A stretch of DNA of 7,433 nucleotides from Candidatus Hydrogenedentota bacterium (GTDB taxonomy: Bacteria > Hydrogenedentota > Hydrogenedentia > Hydrogenedentales > SLHB01). Positions 1 to 5,852 of the stretch are shown here, piece by piece. How positions within the stretch are numbered: the first letter of the stretch is position 1; every line of letters begins with the position of its first letter. The notes under the pieces are model-generated. The model was not told the origin of the DNA, did not search any database, and saw only the letters and a list, made by a program, of their open reading frames with translations. The DNA lies in assembly GCA_016934125.1 (NCBI GenBank), contig JAFGTL010000684.1, positions 1-7,433 on the forward strand, written 5' to 3'. The position numbers and the translations under genes were made by a program.

Positions 1-864
1 CCAGCAGGGATCGAAGTCGTTCCAACGGCCGTCCGTCAACTGGGTGAGGCCCGATCCGTCCACGCCGGCCTTGAACACGTGGTAGGTGCTGCCGGGCGTC
101 CACAGGTGCTCCATGGGCGTGCGGTCGGTGGGCTCGACGGGCACCTCGGCCTCTGTCCAGGCGAACAGCATGGTGGAGGCGTCGAAGCTGAGATCGAGCG
201 AGATGAAGGAACCGCCTTCGAGGGACTTGCCCTTGAGCCGGCCATTGGCGACGGTTGAGCCGGCGAGTACGTCGTGCATGTCGGGATGCTCGCCGAAGGG
301 CTCATCGAGCACGTAGACGCCGCCGGTGGGCAGGGCGTGAAACCCGAAGTACTGATCCACCATGTGTTGGTAACGGGCCCGATCATGTTTGAGGAAGAGG
401 ATGCGGCTGAAATCGAGGAGCGGGTTGCTGAACGCAATCCGGCGGCGGAGCGCACAGGCCTCATCGAAGGCCTGCCTGCGCTCGGGGGCGTCAGCGTGGA
501 GTCCGGCCGACTGCCGCGACAGTGTGTCGAGCCGCGTGCGCACGCGGGAGAGATCGGGCGCCCCGTCCATGGTTTCGATGTCGTCGAGCAATGCCCGGGT
601 GCGGCGCAAGACGACATCGAGGGGGTCGCGGTCGGCGTCGTTGATGAGCGCGGCATCGCGAAGGGCTTCGCGCCGGAGTCGGGCCTGGGCGGCCTCGTTC
701 CCGCGGAATTCAGCCATGTGCTGCGAGATGGCATCCCATTCCTGCGCCCGTTCCCCGGCGAGGAAGTCCTCCGCGGCATGCGCGGCCAGCGACGCGCACG
801 CCGCGGCGGCGAAGGCCGTCAGGCGCATGAGACGGGATCGGCGTCTGCCGGGTACTATGTGCAT
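1..864 (-). CDS. HzsA-related secreted protein, C-terminally cut by window edge
   Basis: The frame is open from an ATG at 864 through base 1, giving 288 residues without a stop, so the C-terminal part lies outside the window. GGAGG (875-871 read on the minus strand) sits 5 nt before the ATG and decides the start. Residues 1-30 look like a Sec signal peptide: basic n-region (RRRSRLMR), an Ala-rich core, and AHA before a cleavage site, so export is expected. Residues about 35-135 are charged and helical. From about 145 the pattern NPLLDF..ILFLK, then DQYFGF, PTGGVYVLDEPF, LKGKSLEGGSF and DLSFD, ending with LTDGRWNDFDPCW, matches what I know of the HzsA-related family (hydrazine synthase alpha middle domain leading into WD40/PD40-like beta-propeller blades). 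No CxxCH haem motif is visible in this part. Family membership is by pattern memory, not search. Substrate and role are unknown; anammox function should not be assumed. It lies 101 bp downstream of corA on the same strand. Confidence 0.8.
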   Translation of the reverse strand, partial: MHIVPGRRRSRLMRLTAFAAAACASLAAHAAEDFLAGERAQEWDAISQHMAEFRGNEAAQARLRREALRDAALINDADRDPLDVVLRRTRALLDDIETMDGAPDLSRVRTRLDTLSRQSAGLHADAPERRQAFDEACALRRRIAFSNPLLDFSRILFLKHDRARYQHMVDQYFGFHALPTGGVYVLDEPFGEHPDMHDVLAGSTVANGRLKGKSLEGGSFISLDLSFDASTMLFAWTEAEVPVEPTDRTPMEHLWTPGSTYHVFKAGVDGSGLTQLTDGRWNDFDPCW

Positions 865-870
865 GCGAAC

Positions 871-875
871 CTCCC
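871..875 (-). promoter_or_regulatory. Ribosome binding site of the HzsA-related gene
   Basis: GGAGG within AAGGGAGG lies 5 nt upstream of the ATG at 864. It supports that start over the in-frame internal ATG at codon 13, which would remove the basic n-region of the signal peptide. Confidence 0.75.
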
Positions 876-885
876 TTGCATGCTT

Positions 886-910
886 GGCCGCGGCCATCGC
901 GGGCGCGGCC
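886..910 (-). other. GC-rich hairpin between corA and the HzsA-related gene
   Basis: GGCCGCG (886-892) and CGCGGCC (904-910) form a perfect 7-bp inverted repeat around an 11-nt loop. It lies between the corA stop (966) and the ribosome binding site of the next gene (871-875). No T-run follows on either strand, so it is not a classical intrinsic terminator. It could reduce read-through or stabilise an mRNA end. In such GC-rich DNA it may also be chance. Confidence 0.3.
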
Positions 911-965
911 GAATTCGTAGGCGAAGGCGGCCGGGTGTTCAACAGGCGCCAGCGGCGGGGGCCGG

Positions 966-2105
966 CTAGGTGTCTGGACGGCCGTCTCGTTGATTCCGGT
1001 TCTTCTTCTTCGTTGCGGGGGGGCCGCCCAACCAGCCTTTCCGCCGGAAGAGGATGAGTTCGAACACGACGATGAGAACCATGGCCAAGAGGACGAGGGG
1101 ATATCCCAGGTAGGTGCGGAGTTCGGGCATGTTCCAGGGTGAAACGTCGGGGTCGAAGTTCATGCCGTATACGCCGGCGAGGAAGGTGAGCGGGATGAAG
1201 AGGGTGGCGATCACGGCGAGAACCTTCATGACGTCATTCATTCGGTTGCTGACGTTGGAGAGGTATACGTCGAGCAGGCCGCCGACGAGTTCGCGCTGGA
1301 CTTCAGCCAGTTCGACGACTTGGATGACCTGGTCGTGGCAGTCGCGGAAGTAGACGCGGGTTGCGTCGGTGACGGCGGGATGCTCGTCGCGGATGAGGGC
1401 ATTGACGGCCTCGCGGAGCGGGGCCACGGCGCGTCGCATGGTGAGGAGGTCGCGCTTCATTTCGTGGATGCGGAGTACGGTGTCGCGTCCGGGTTCGAAC
1501 AGGACTTCGGTTTCGAGGTCTTCGGCGCGTTCGGCGAGTTCGTCGATCTTCGGGGAGTAGTAGTCGACCACGGCATCGACGAGGCAATAGGCGAGGTAGT
1601 CGGCGCCCATCGTCCGGATCCGGCCCATGCTTTCGCGGATCCGGCGGCGGACGTTGTCGAGACAGTCGCCGGGATGCTCCTGGAAGGTGAGGACGAAGCC
1701 GTCGCCGAGGAAGAGGGTGAGCTGTTCGGTGGCCACGGGGCCGCCGTCCTCGAGCATCCGCAGGACGAAGAAGAGGTGTTCGCCGTATTCCTCGATCTTG
1801 GGCCGCTGGTGGTACTGGAGCACGTCTTCGAGTGCGAGGCGGTGGAGGCCGAACATGACGCCCAGTTGGGCGATGACGTCGATGTCGCCGAGCCCGTCGA
1901 CGTTGAGCCAGAGCACGGGCCGCCGGCCGAGGTGCTCGGCGATGACGGCCAGGTCGTGGATCTCCTCGTCGATGAGCGTATCCTGATCGTAGGACATCAT
2001 ATGGATGACGGGCTGGGATGAGCCCGGGTGGGCCGTCAAGGTGCCCGGGGGTGCACCGGGGGCCGGATGGGTGTGTTCTCGCCTTCGGGGTGTAGACGGT
2101 GTCAT
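966..2105 (-). CDS. corA: CorA family magnesium/cobalt transport protein
   Basis: The 379-residue product is a CorA-type divalent cation channel: a homopentamer in the inner membrane that admits Mg2+ (also Co2+ or Ni2+) and is gated by its cytoplasmic domain. The soluble domain spans roughly residues 36-285 and shows family patterns such as FGLHRLALEDVL and QRPKIEEYGEHLFFVLRML. A long helix rich in E, L and R leads to TM1 (about 293-312), which ends in the signature YGMNF (313-317). A short periplasmic loop follows, then TM2 (about 336-353) and a basic tail. The ATG at 2105 has GGGAGGG 7 nt upstream. The first 35 residues are Pro/Arg/His-rich and not conserved in the family. A later ATG at codon 36 or 37 (IHMMSYD) could be used, but its upstream sequence looks weaker. 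The 26-residue tail after TM2 (KKKNRNQRDGRPDT at the end) is longer than the short basic ends usual for the family. Transcription probably starts at the TATAAT at 2182-2177. Confidence 0.95.
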   Translation of the reverse strand: MTPSTPRRREHTHPAPGAPPGTLTAHPGSSQPVIHMMSYDQDTLIDEEIHDLAVIAEHLGRRPVLWLNVDGLGDIDVIAQLGVMFGLHRLALEDVLQYHQRPKIEEYGEHLFFVLRMLEDGGPVATEQLTLFLGDGFVLTFQEHPGDCLDNVRRRIRESMGRIRTMGADYLAYCLVDAVVDYYSPKIDELAERAEDLETEVLFEPGRDTVLRIHEMKRDLLTMRRAVAPLREAVNALIRDEHPAVTDATRVYFRDCHDQVIQVVELAEVQRELVGGLLDVYLSNVSNRMNDVMKVLAVIATLFIPLTFLAGVYGMNFDPDVSPWNMPELRTYLGYPLVLLAMVLIVVFELILFRRKGWLGGPPATKKKNRNQRDGRPDT

Positions 2106-2176
2106 GCGTGGGCCCTCCCTCTGTCAACGGTGGCGCATCTCTCGCGCCGACGGCGAGTCGCCGAAGCGTCCCGGCC

Positions 2177-2182
2177 ATTATA
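2177..2182 (-). promoter_or_regulatory. Candidate promoter -10 element for corA
   Basis: Read on the minus strand, bases 2182-2177 are exactly TATAAT. This is the sigma70 -10 consensus inside very GC-rich DNA, about 70 nt upstream of the corA start. The best -35 candidate at about 17 nt spacing is ATGCAA (2205-2200), which is poor. A transcript start near 2170 would leave a leader of about 65 nt. Confidence 0.5.
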
Positions 2183-2331
2183 GGACGATGCCGCACGGTT
2201 TGCATGTGGCACGCACCCGAAGCCGGCGGAGTCGGGGGCGGGCAGGCGTTCCGGGGCGGTGTAACCTTTCGGGCCGGGCCGGTGTAGAAGCGGACGAAAC
2301 CGAGAGGAAACGACGCGGGGCGGTCTCCCGC

Positions 2332-2338
2332 AAGGAGG
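2332..2338 (+). promoter_or_regulatory. Ribosome binding site deciding the 2344 start
   Basis: AAGGAGG is a near-perfect Shine-Dalgarno sequence 5 nt before the ATG. It fixes the start well inside a longer open frame that extends upstream to about 2005. Confidence 0.8.
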
Positions 2339-2343
2339 AAGGC

Positions 2344-3252
2344 ATGAGGCAGCGAGCGGGATTCGTGTTGATACTGGCGGGGCTCGTATGGTGCGGGGCG
2401 GCCGTGGCCGGATCGCCGGCCGGGGAACTCCTGGGCTATGTCCCGGGCGACGTGGAGATGGCCTTGGGGATCAACCTGGAGTCGCTCACGCGGCATCGGG
2501 CCTTTGATCGGCTTCATCACACACTGGATACGGCGGAATTCGACGCCCTGTGCGAAGCGATCGATGCGTACGCGGGGGTCAACCTGCTGCGGGACGTCCG
2601 GGGCTTCGTGCTCGCGGGCGACTTGGAGGAGGGCGGCAAGGGGTTGGTGTTGCTGAAGGGGACGTGGTATCAGGAGAACCTGATCGGGTTGGTGGCGTCG
2701 AATCCGGAGTACGCCGAGCAGATGTACGCCGGGATCCCGGTGCACGTGTGGCGCGATGAGAACAGCGGGAAGATGAGCCACGCGGCGTTCCTGGCGCGGG
2801 ATGTGCTGGCCATCAGCGAATGGCCGGAGTTGCTGCGGCAGGCCATCGATGCGAGCGCGGCCGCCTCGCAGGCCCTCGCCTCGAGAGCGGGAGCCCTGAA
2901 TGCGGATGTGGATGCGTTCTTGATCGCGTGGCGCCCGTCGGCGGCGGATTCGGCCCTTGCGCAGAATCCGGCCTTGGGGCGGTTGAGGTCGGCGGTGATC
3001 GAGCTGCGCGCAGGCGACTCCGATGCGCTCCTGTCGGCTCAGGGGCAGGCCGAGGACGCGCACAACGCCCAGTTGCTGGCGGACTTGGTTCGCGGGGCCG
3101 TGGCCATGGCCCAGTTGCACCTGGCCGATGCGGGGCCGCTCTGGCAGGTTGCGACGGAGGCGCGGGGGGCGCAGATCGAGGCGTCAGTCCGGGTGCCGAT
3201 CGAGAGCATCTTGGCGGCGGTCGGCGAATTCCGGCCCGCGGCCGTGCGATGA
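2344..3252 (+). CDS. Secreted protein of unknown function, upstream of sigma/anti-sigma genes
   Basis: The product has 302 residues. I chose the ATG at 2344 because AAGGAGG (2332-2338) lies 5 nt upstream and translation then begins with a clear Sec signal peptide: MRQR, a hydrophobic core (residues 5-19), then AVA|GS with cleavage after residue 22. The same frame is open further upstream, but that stretch is intergenic in character. The mature protein begins with a 'YVPGDVEMALGINLESL' pattern. Alternating beta-like segments (GFVLAGDLEEGGKGLVLLKG; FLIAWRP; SAVIELRAGDSDALLSAQG) suggest two similar lobes, about 24-180 and 180-302. This resembles secreted DUF3352-like proteins of planctomycete-type bacteria, but I cannot confirm the family. 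No catalytic motif or membrane anchor is seen. The sigma factor gene starts 103 nt downstream on the same strand, so a role in envelope sensing or as a regulon member is an inference from position only. Confidence 0.8.
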   Translation: MRQRAGFVLILAGLVWCGAAVAGSPAGELLGYVPGDVEMALGINLESLTRHRAFDRLHHTLDTAEFDALCEAIDAYAGVNLLRDVRGFVLAGDLEEGGKGLVLLKGTWYQENLIGLVASNPEYAEQMYAGIPVHVWRDENSGKMSHAAFLARDVLAISEWPELLRQAIDASAAASQALASRAGALNADVDAFLIAWRPSAADSALAQNPALGRLRSAVIELRAGDSDALLSAQGQAEDAHNAQLLADLVRGAVAMAQLHLADAGPLWQVATEARGAQIEASVRVPIESILAAVGEFRPAAVR

Positions 3253-3282
3253 TGAAGGCGATGGGCGGGTGGGCAGTCCGGT

Positions 3283-3288
3283 TATACT
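3283..3288 (+). promoter_or_regulatory. Candidate -10 element for the sigma/anti-sigma operon
   Basis: TATACT matches the sigma70 -10 at five of six positions and lies 67 nt upstream of the sigma factor GTG, in the 103-nt gap after the secreted-protein gene. No good -35 is seen at 16-18 nt spacing, so an activator or another sigma factor may be needed, or the match may be chance. If real, the operon can be expressed independently of the 2344 gene. Confidence 0.4.
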
Positions 3289-3344
3289 CAGCGCGGCGGA
3301 CGAGGAGAGGGGAGGAGCCCCAGGCGGGGGCTTCTCCCACGGGC

Positions 3345-3350
3345 TGGAGG
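3345..3350 (+). promoter_or_regulatory. Ribosome binding site selecting a GTG start for the sigma factor
   Basis: TGGAGG is 5 nt before GTG 3356. This matters because the start codon is not ATG and the frame stays open far upstream, so a longest-frame call would misplace the start. Confidence 0.7.
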
Positions 3351-3355
3351 AACAC

Positions 3356-3943
3356 GTGGCCGGAACCGGGAAGCAGGACGCGAACCTCGCGGCAGGGGAG
3401 TCGGCCCAGGCGGAGCGAGACTGGGTGGCCCGGACGCGGGCGGGCGACACGGCGGCGTTTGCCCACCTCGTGGAGCGGTATTCGTCGCGCGTGTACGGCC
3501 ACCTGTTTCGACTCGTGCGCAACCGGGACGAAGCGGAGGACTTGGCGCAGGAGACGTTCCTTCGGGCGTTCCGTTTTTTGGGGCAGTACGACGAGGCCCG
3601 GCCGTTCCGGAACTGGTTGTATCGGATCGCGATGAATGCGGCGTTCAACGCGTTGCGGACGCGGCGCCGGCGAGGGTATGCGGCCCCGGTTGATGTCGAG
3701 GAGATCCCTGCGGGCAACCCGGGGCTTGGGAACACAGGACAGGAAGAGCTGCGGGCCCGGCTTGATGCGGCGTTGGCGCGGTTGCCGAGGCGGGTGGCGT
3801 TGCTCATCGCACTGCACTATGAAGAAGGGATGACGGTTCGGGAGGCGGCGGCCGTGGTGAACATGAGCGAGGGGGCCGCGAAAGTGGCTTTGTGCCGGGC
3901 GCGGAAGGCGCTCCGGCGCTGGCTCATTGAGGATGAAGAGTGA
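3356..3943 (+). CDS. ECF-family RNA polymerase sigma factor
   Basis: The 195-residue product has the two-domain ECF layout. Region sigma2 spans about residues 22-104, with GDTAAFAHLVERY, the hallmark DLAQETFLRAF (62-72) and RPFRNWLYRIAMNAAFNALR. A linker follows (about 107-130). Region sigma4 spans about 132-190, with ALARLPRRVALLIALHYEEG and a helix-turn-helix around TVREAAAVVNMSEGAAKVALCRARKALR. It directs RNA polymerase to a specific promoter set, normally when an extracytoplasmic signal releases its anti-sigma factor. I chose GTG at 3356 because TGGAGG (3345-3350) lies 5 nt upstream. No in-frame ATG occurs just upstream, and an earlier GTG would place the putative -10 inside the gene. The stop overlaps the next gene, a cognate anti-sigma factor, so the pair is translationally coupled. 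I cannot assign the ECF subgroup, although the zinc-type partner suggests an RpoE-like group. Confidence 0.93.
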   Translation: MAGTGKQDANLAAGESAQAERDWVARTRAGDTAAFAHLVERYSSRVYGHLFRLVRNRDEAEDLAQETFLRAFRFLGQYDEARPFRNWLYRIAMNAAFNALRTRRRRGYAAPVDVEEIPAGNPGLGNTGQEELRARLDAALARLPRRVALLIALHYEEGMTVREAAAVVNMSEGAAKVALCRARKALRRWLIEDEE

Positions 3944-4593
3944 TGTGTTGCAGCGAAGTCATGGACACGTTGCGCGAGCGGTTCGACAGGGGGCAGGCGC
4001 TGACGAACGGGCTGGAGGCGCACCTGGAACGGTGTGGGCGCTGCCGCGGATATGCGAACCGGCTCGCGGCGCTGACGGTGGCGTTCGGGGAGCTGCCGCG
4101 GGAGGAGCCCGGGCCGGGGTTGGCGGGCCGGCTCGTTGAGCGCATTGCGGGCGACGCCGAGGCCCGGGCCGAAGGGCCGGCGGGATTCCAGGCTTGGCCG
4201 AAGCGATTGCATCTGGCGCTGGGCGCGGTTGCCCTCGTGGCGATGGCGGCCGTTTTGGGGTGGTGGTTCCCGCTGCCGGTTCGGGCGGGGGCGATGGGGG
4301 ATGCGGCGGCGGCATGGCTGGCGCGGTTGGACTGGCCGGCCGTGGCCGGCTTGGTGGCGACGCCGGACTGGCGGGGCTGCGCCGTGTCGATGGCGGCGGG
4401 CTGGTGGCGCTTCGGGAGCGAATGGGTGGCGCGCCTAGGCGGTTGGGCGGCGTTGTCGCCGGGGCTGATGTGGACGGCGGTGTGCTTGGGCACAGCGGCG
4501 CTCATGGGACTCAACGGCGTAGAGGCGGCGCGCGGCCGCCGAGACAGGGCGCCCGGGAGACAAGGACACGGTGGAGGACGCGCTCACTCCTGA
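3943..4593 (+). CDS. Zinc-finger membrane anti-sigma factor
   Basis: The product has 216 residues from ATG 3943, whose A is the last base of the sigma factor stop (TGATG overlap). A GTG at 3940 would add one residue, overlap by GTGA, and is equally possible. Numbering from ATG, the N-terminal cytoplasmic domain has Cys2/Cys3 and H27-L-E-R-C31-G-R-C34. This is the HxxxCxxC motif of the zinc-binding anti-sigma (ZAS) domain that clamps ECF sigma factors. A linker leads to TM1 at about 89-111. A Trp-rich region follows (several Trp between about 112 and 170), then a second hydrophobic segment at about 169-190 and a basic tail. Two membrane segments mean both ends could be cytoplasmic, unlike the usual single-pass anti-sigma with a large periplasmic domain. 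It is expected to hold the 3356-3943 sigma factor at the membrane until a signal arrives. Release by proteolysis or a conformational/redox change cannot be told from sequence. Confidence 0.85.
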   Translation: MCCSEVMDTLRERFDRGQALTNGLEAHLERCGRCRGYANRLAALTVAFGELPREEPGPGLAGRLVERIAGDAEARAEGPAGFQAWPKRLHLALGAVALVAMAAVLGWWFPLPVRAGAMGDAAAAWLARLDWPAVAGLVATPDWRGCAVSMAAGWWRFGSEWVARLGGWAALSPGLMWTAVCLGTAALMGLNGVEAARGRRDRAPGRQGHGGGRAHS

Positions 4594-4626
4594 CACGGGA
4601 GGACGGAGGCGCAAGGAGGATTGGAC

Positions 4627-5238
4627 ATGGATTCGGCGAGGCTGATGGCACTACTCATGCAGACAGCGGGCGCTGCGGGCGAGCCCGGAGAGAGGGTGGG
4701 CGAGGTCCTCGGCCAGTGCAGCGCGTCGTTGGGGGTCCTGGCGATGCTTGCGGCGGTGGTGGTGATAAAGGTCGGGTTCGTTGCGGCGGCTGTGTGGTTT
4801 GGGGCAACGTGGCCCGGGGCCAGCAACCGGATGGTGGAAGCCTACGAGAGCCGGGCCGCGCGGTGCGTCGTGGTCGGCACTGTGAACGCCCTCGTGGGCG
4901 CCGGACTGGGTGTGCTGCTGATCGCCACCCAGGTGCTGGCGGTGCTTGGGCTGTTGCTCCTGGCATGCCTTGGCGCCATGGTGCTGGTGGGATATGGCGT
5001 GGCGTACACGAGCCTCGGACGACGGCTCGTTCCGGCCGCGGCGGAGGAGGCGCCTCTTAGGGGGATCGCGCTCGGGGGCCTTGTGGCTGAAGGGGCGTTC
5101 TGCGTGCCGGTGCTGGGGCAGTTCGTGTCGTTCGGCGTGCTCGTGCGCGGGCTGGGTGCCGTGGTTCTCGGCGCGGTGAGCCGACGCAGACGTCAAGCGC
5201 GGGAAAGCCGGATCGATGGGCGGGTGATGCCGGAATAG
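4627..5238 (+). CDS. Four-helix integral membrane protein, bactofilin-associated type (tentative)
   Basis: The product has 203 residues. ATG 4627 was chosen because AAGGAGGA (4613-4620) lies 6 nt upstream; an in-frame TTG at 4621 abuts that site and is unlikely. Hydrophobic segments lie at about residues 35-58, 82-103, 106-126 and 150-183 (the last may be one or two passes), followed by a basic tail (SRRRRQARESR). A charged stretch with a Pro-containing turn follows the first helix (WPGASNRMVEAYESRAARC). Two adjacent helices come next, then YGVAYTSLGRRL. This layout resembles the membrane domain found with or next to bactofilin-type polymer proteins (DUF8173-like), by memory only. It lies 33 nt after the anti-sigma gene in the same direction and probably shares its transcript. 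A role as sensor, accessory or target of the sigma switch is inferred from position. Confidence 0.8.
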   Translation: MDSARLMALLMQTAGAAGEPGERVGEVLGQCSASLGVLAMLAAVVVIKVGFVAAAVWFGATWPGASNRMVEAYESRAARCVVVGTVNALVGAGLGVLLIATQVLAVLGLLLLACLGAMVLVGYGVAYTSLGRRLVPAAAEEAPLRGIALGGLVAEGAFCVPVLGQFVSFGVLVRGLGAVVLGAVSRRRRQARESRIDGRVMPE

Positions 5239-5279
5239 AGGGATTCTGTGCCGAGAACGCGGAGTTTACGGGGCTCGCG
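5239..5279. other. Short gap between convergent genes, no terminator seen
   Basis: Only 41 bp separate the stops of the 4627-5238 and 5280-5852 genes, which point at each other. I see neither a stable hairpin nor a T-run, so transcription may run from each gene into the other as antisense RNA. Confidence 0.5.
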
Positions 5280-5852
5280 TCAATGCATGGGCGCGGAGGG
5301 CTGCGGGCTGCTCGCGCGGAGTCCGTTGGGGCGGATCTCCTGTGAAAGCCGATTGTGCCGTGACATGGCAAGATCCATGAAGTCCTCGGCGAGGTTCGCG
5401 TCGACGGGGAAGGATGTCACGGTGTAGCCATAGCCCTTGATGAACTGCTCGAGGTCGGCCGCGAGGCGTTCAAGGACGCGGCGGGCACCGTCCTCCGGGG
5501 TCTCGACGAGGAGGATGGCGAGCCCGTGGCCGTCCAAGCGGAACACCTGATCGGCTTCGCGGAGTTCGTCAGACAGGCGGAGGCCGAGGTTTGATACGAC
5601 GTCTTGTCGCCCGTTCGGGGCGCATAGGGTGACGAGGGAGGCCGAGGCCGGATAGCGGATACAGCGGTCGATCTCCTCGCGAACGCGGGCGTGCATGTAG
5701 CTTTCGGTGCGCAGTCCCGTGGAGGGGTCACGGTATACGAGTTTCTCGAGGACACTGCATCGTCGTTCGAGGTCTGCGCGGTGGCGCATTTCGTCGCGCA
5801 AGCGTTGCTGGAGATCGTCTACAACTTCCTTGAGTCTCGCGATGTCATCCAT
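5280..5852 (-). CDS. Coiled-coil protein with degenerate GGDEF-like domain
   Basis: The product has 190 residues. The ATG at 5852 has AGGAG (5865-5861 on the minus strand) 8 nt upstream. Residues 2-40 form a charged, heptad-like helix, a likely dimerising coiled coil. From 41 the pattern follows diguanylate cyclases: RDPSTGLRTESYMHARVREEI matches the DPLTGL...R opening, LRLSDELREADQVFRL matches the segment before the active loop, and AILLVETPEDGARRVLERLAADL matches the strand and helix after it. The catalytic signature is changed: DGHGL at residues 107-111 stands where GG(D/E)EF should be, and the metal-binding Asp expected near residues 76-80 is missing (LCAPNG). It should not make cyclic di-GMP. 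It may bind a nucleotide, act as a receptor or dimerisation module, or be structural. No signal peptide or membrane segment, so cytoplasmic. The partner across the divergent promoter region is a receiver/kinase-like protein. Confidence 0.82.
   Translation of the reverse strand: MDDIARLKEVVDDLQQRLRDEMRHRADLERRCSVLEKLVYRDPSTGLRTESYMHARVREEIDRCIRYPASASLVTLCAPNGRQDVVSNLGLRLSDELREADQVFRLDGHGLAILLVETPEDGARRVLERLAADLEQFIKGYGYTVTSFPVDANLAEDFMDLAMSRHNRLSQEIRPNGLRASSPQPSAPMH

Larger units (their letters stand above)
2106..2343. other. Divergent intergenic region between corA and the secreted-protein gene
   Basis: This 238-bp stretch separates divergent genes. It holds the corA ribosome binding site and -10 (minus strand) and the AAGGAGG of the plus-strand gene. 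It also holds TGTAACCTTT (2260-2269), which resembles an ECF-type -35 element. No convincing sigma70 promoter is visible for the plus-strand gene. Open frames crossing it lack signals of their own. Confidence 0.6.

Noticed and set aside
36..779. 247-residue minus-strand open frame rich in Ser, Pro and Arg
   Set aside because: It is the same strand as the HzsA-related gene but in another frame, with low-complexity composition and no homology pattern.
274..969. 231-residue plus-strand open frame opposite the HzsA-related gene
   Set aside because: It is antisense to a frame with a recognisable family pattern, signal peptide and ribosome binding site. Its composition is typical of a GC-rich shadow.
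1320..2021. 233-residue plus-strand open frame, acidic and Val/Gly-rich
   Set aside because: It is the antisense of corA, whose identity is certain from the YGMNF motif.
1303..3120. 605-residue minus-strand open frame
   Set aside because: It spans corA out of frame and runs antisense through the secreted-protein gene. Its very high Arg/Pro/His content marks it as a shadow.
3249..3635. ATG overlapping the secreted-protein stop (ATGA), suggesting a coupled small gene
   Set aside because: The frame is Arg/Thr-rich and runs out of phase with the sigma factor gene, which has clear domains and its own ribosome binding site.
2813..3817. 334-residue minus-strand open frame
   Set aside because: It is antisense to the secreted protein and sigma factor genes, Arg/Pro-rich, with no start signals.
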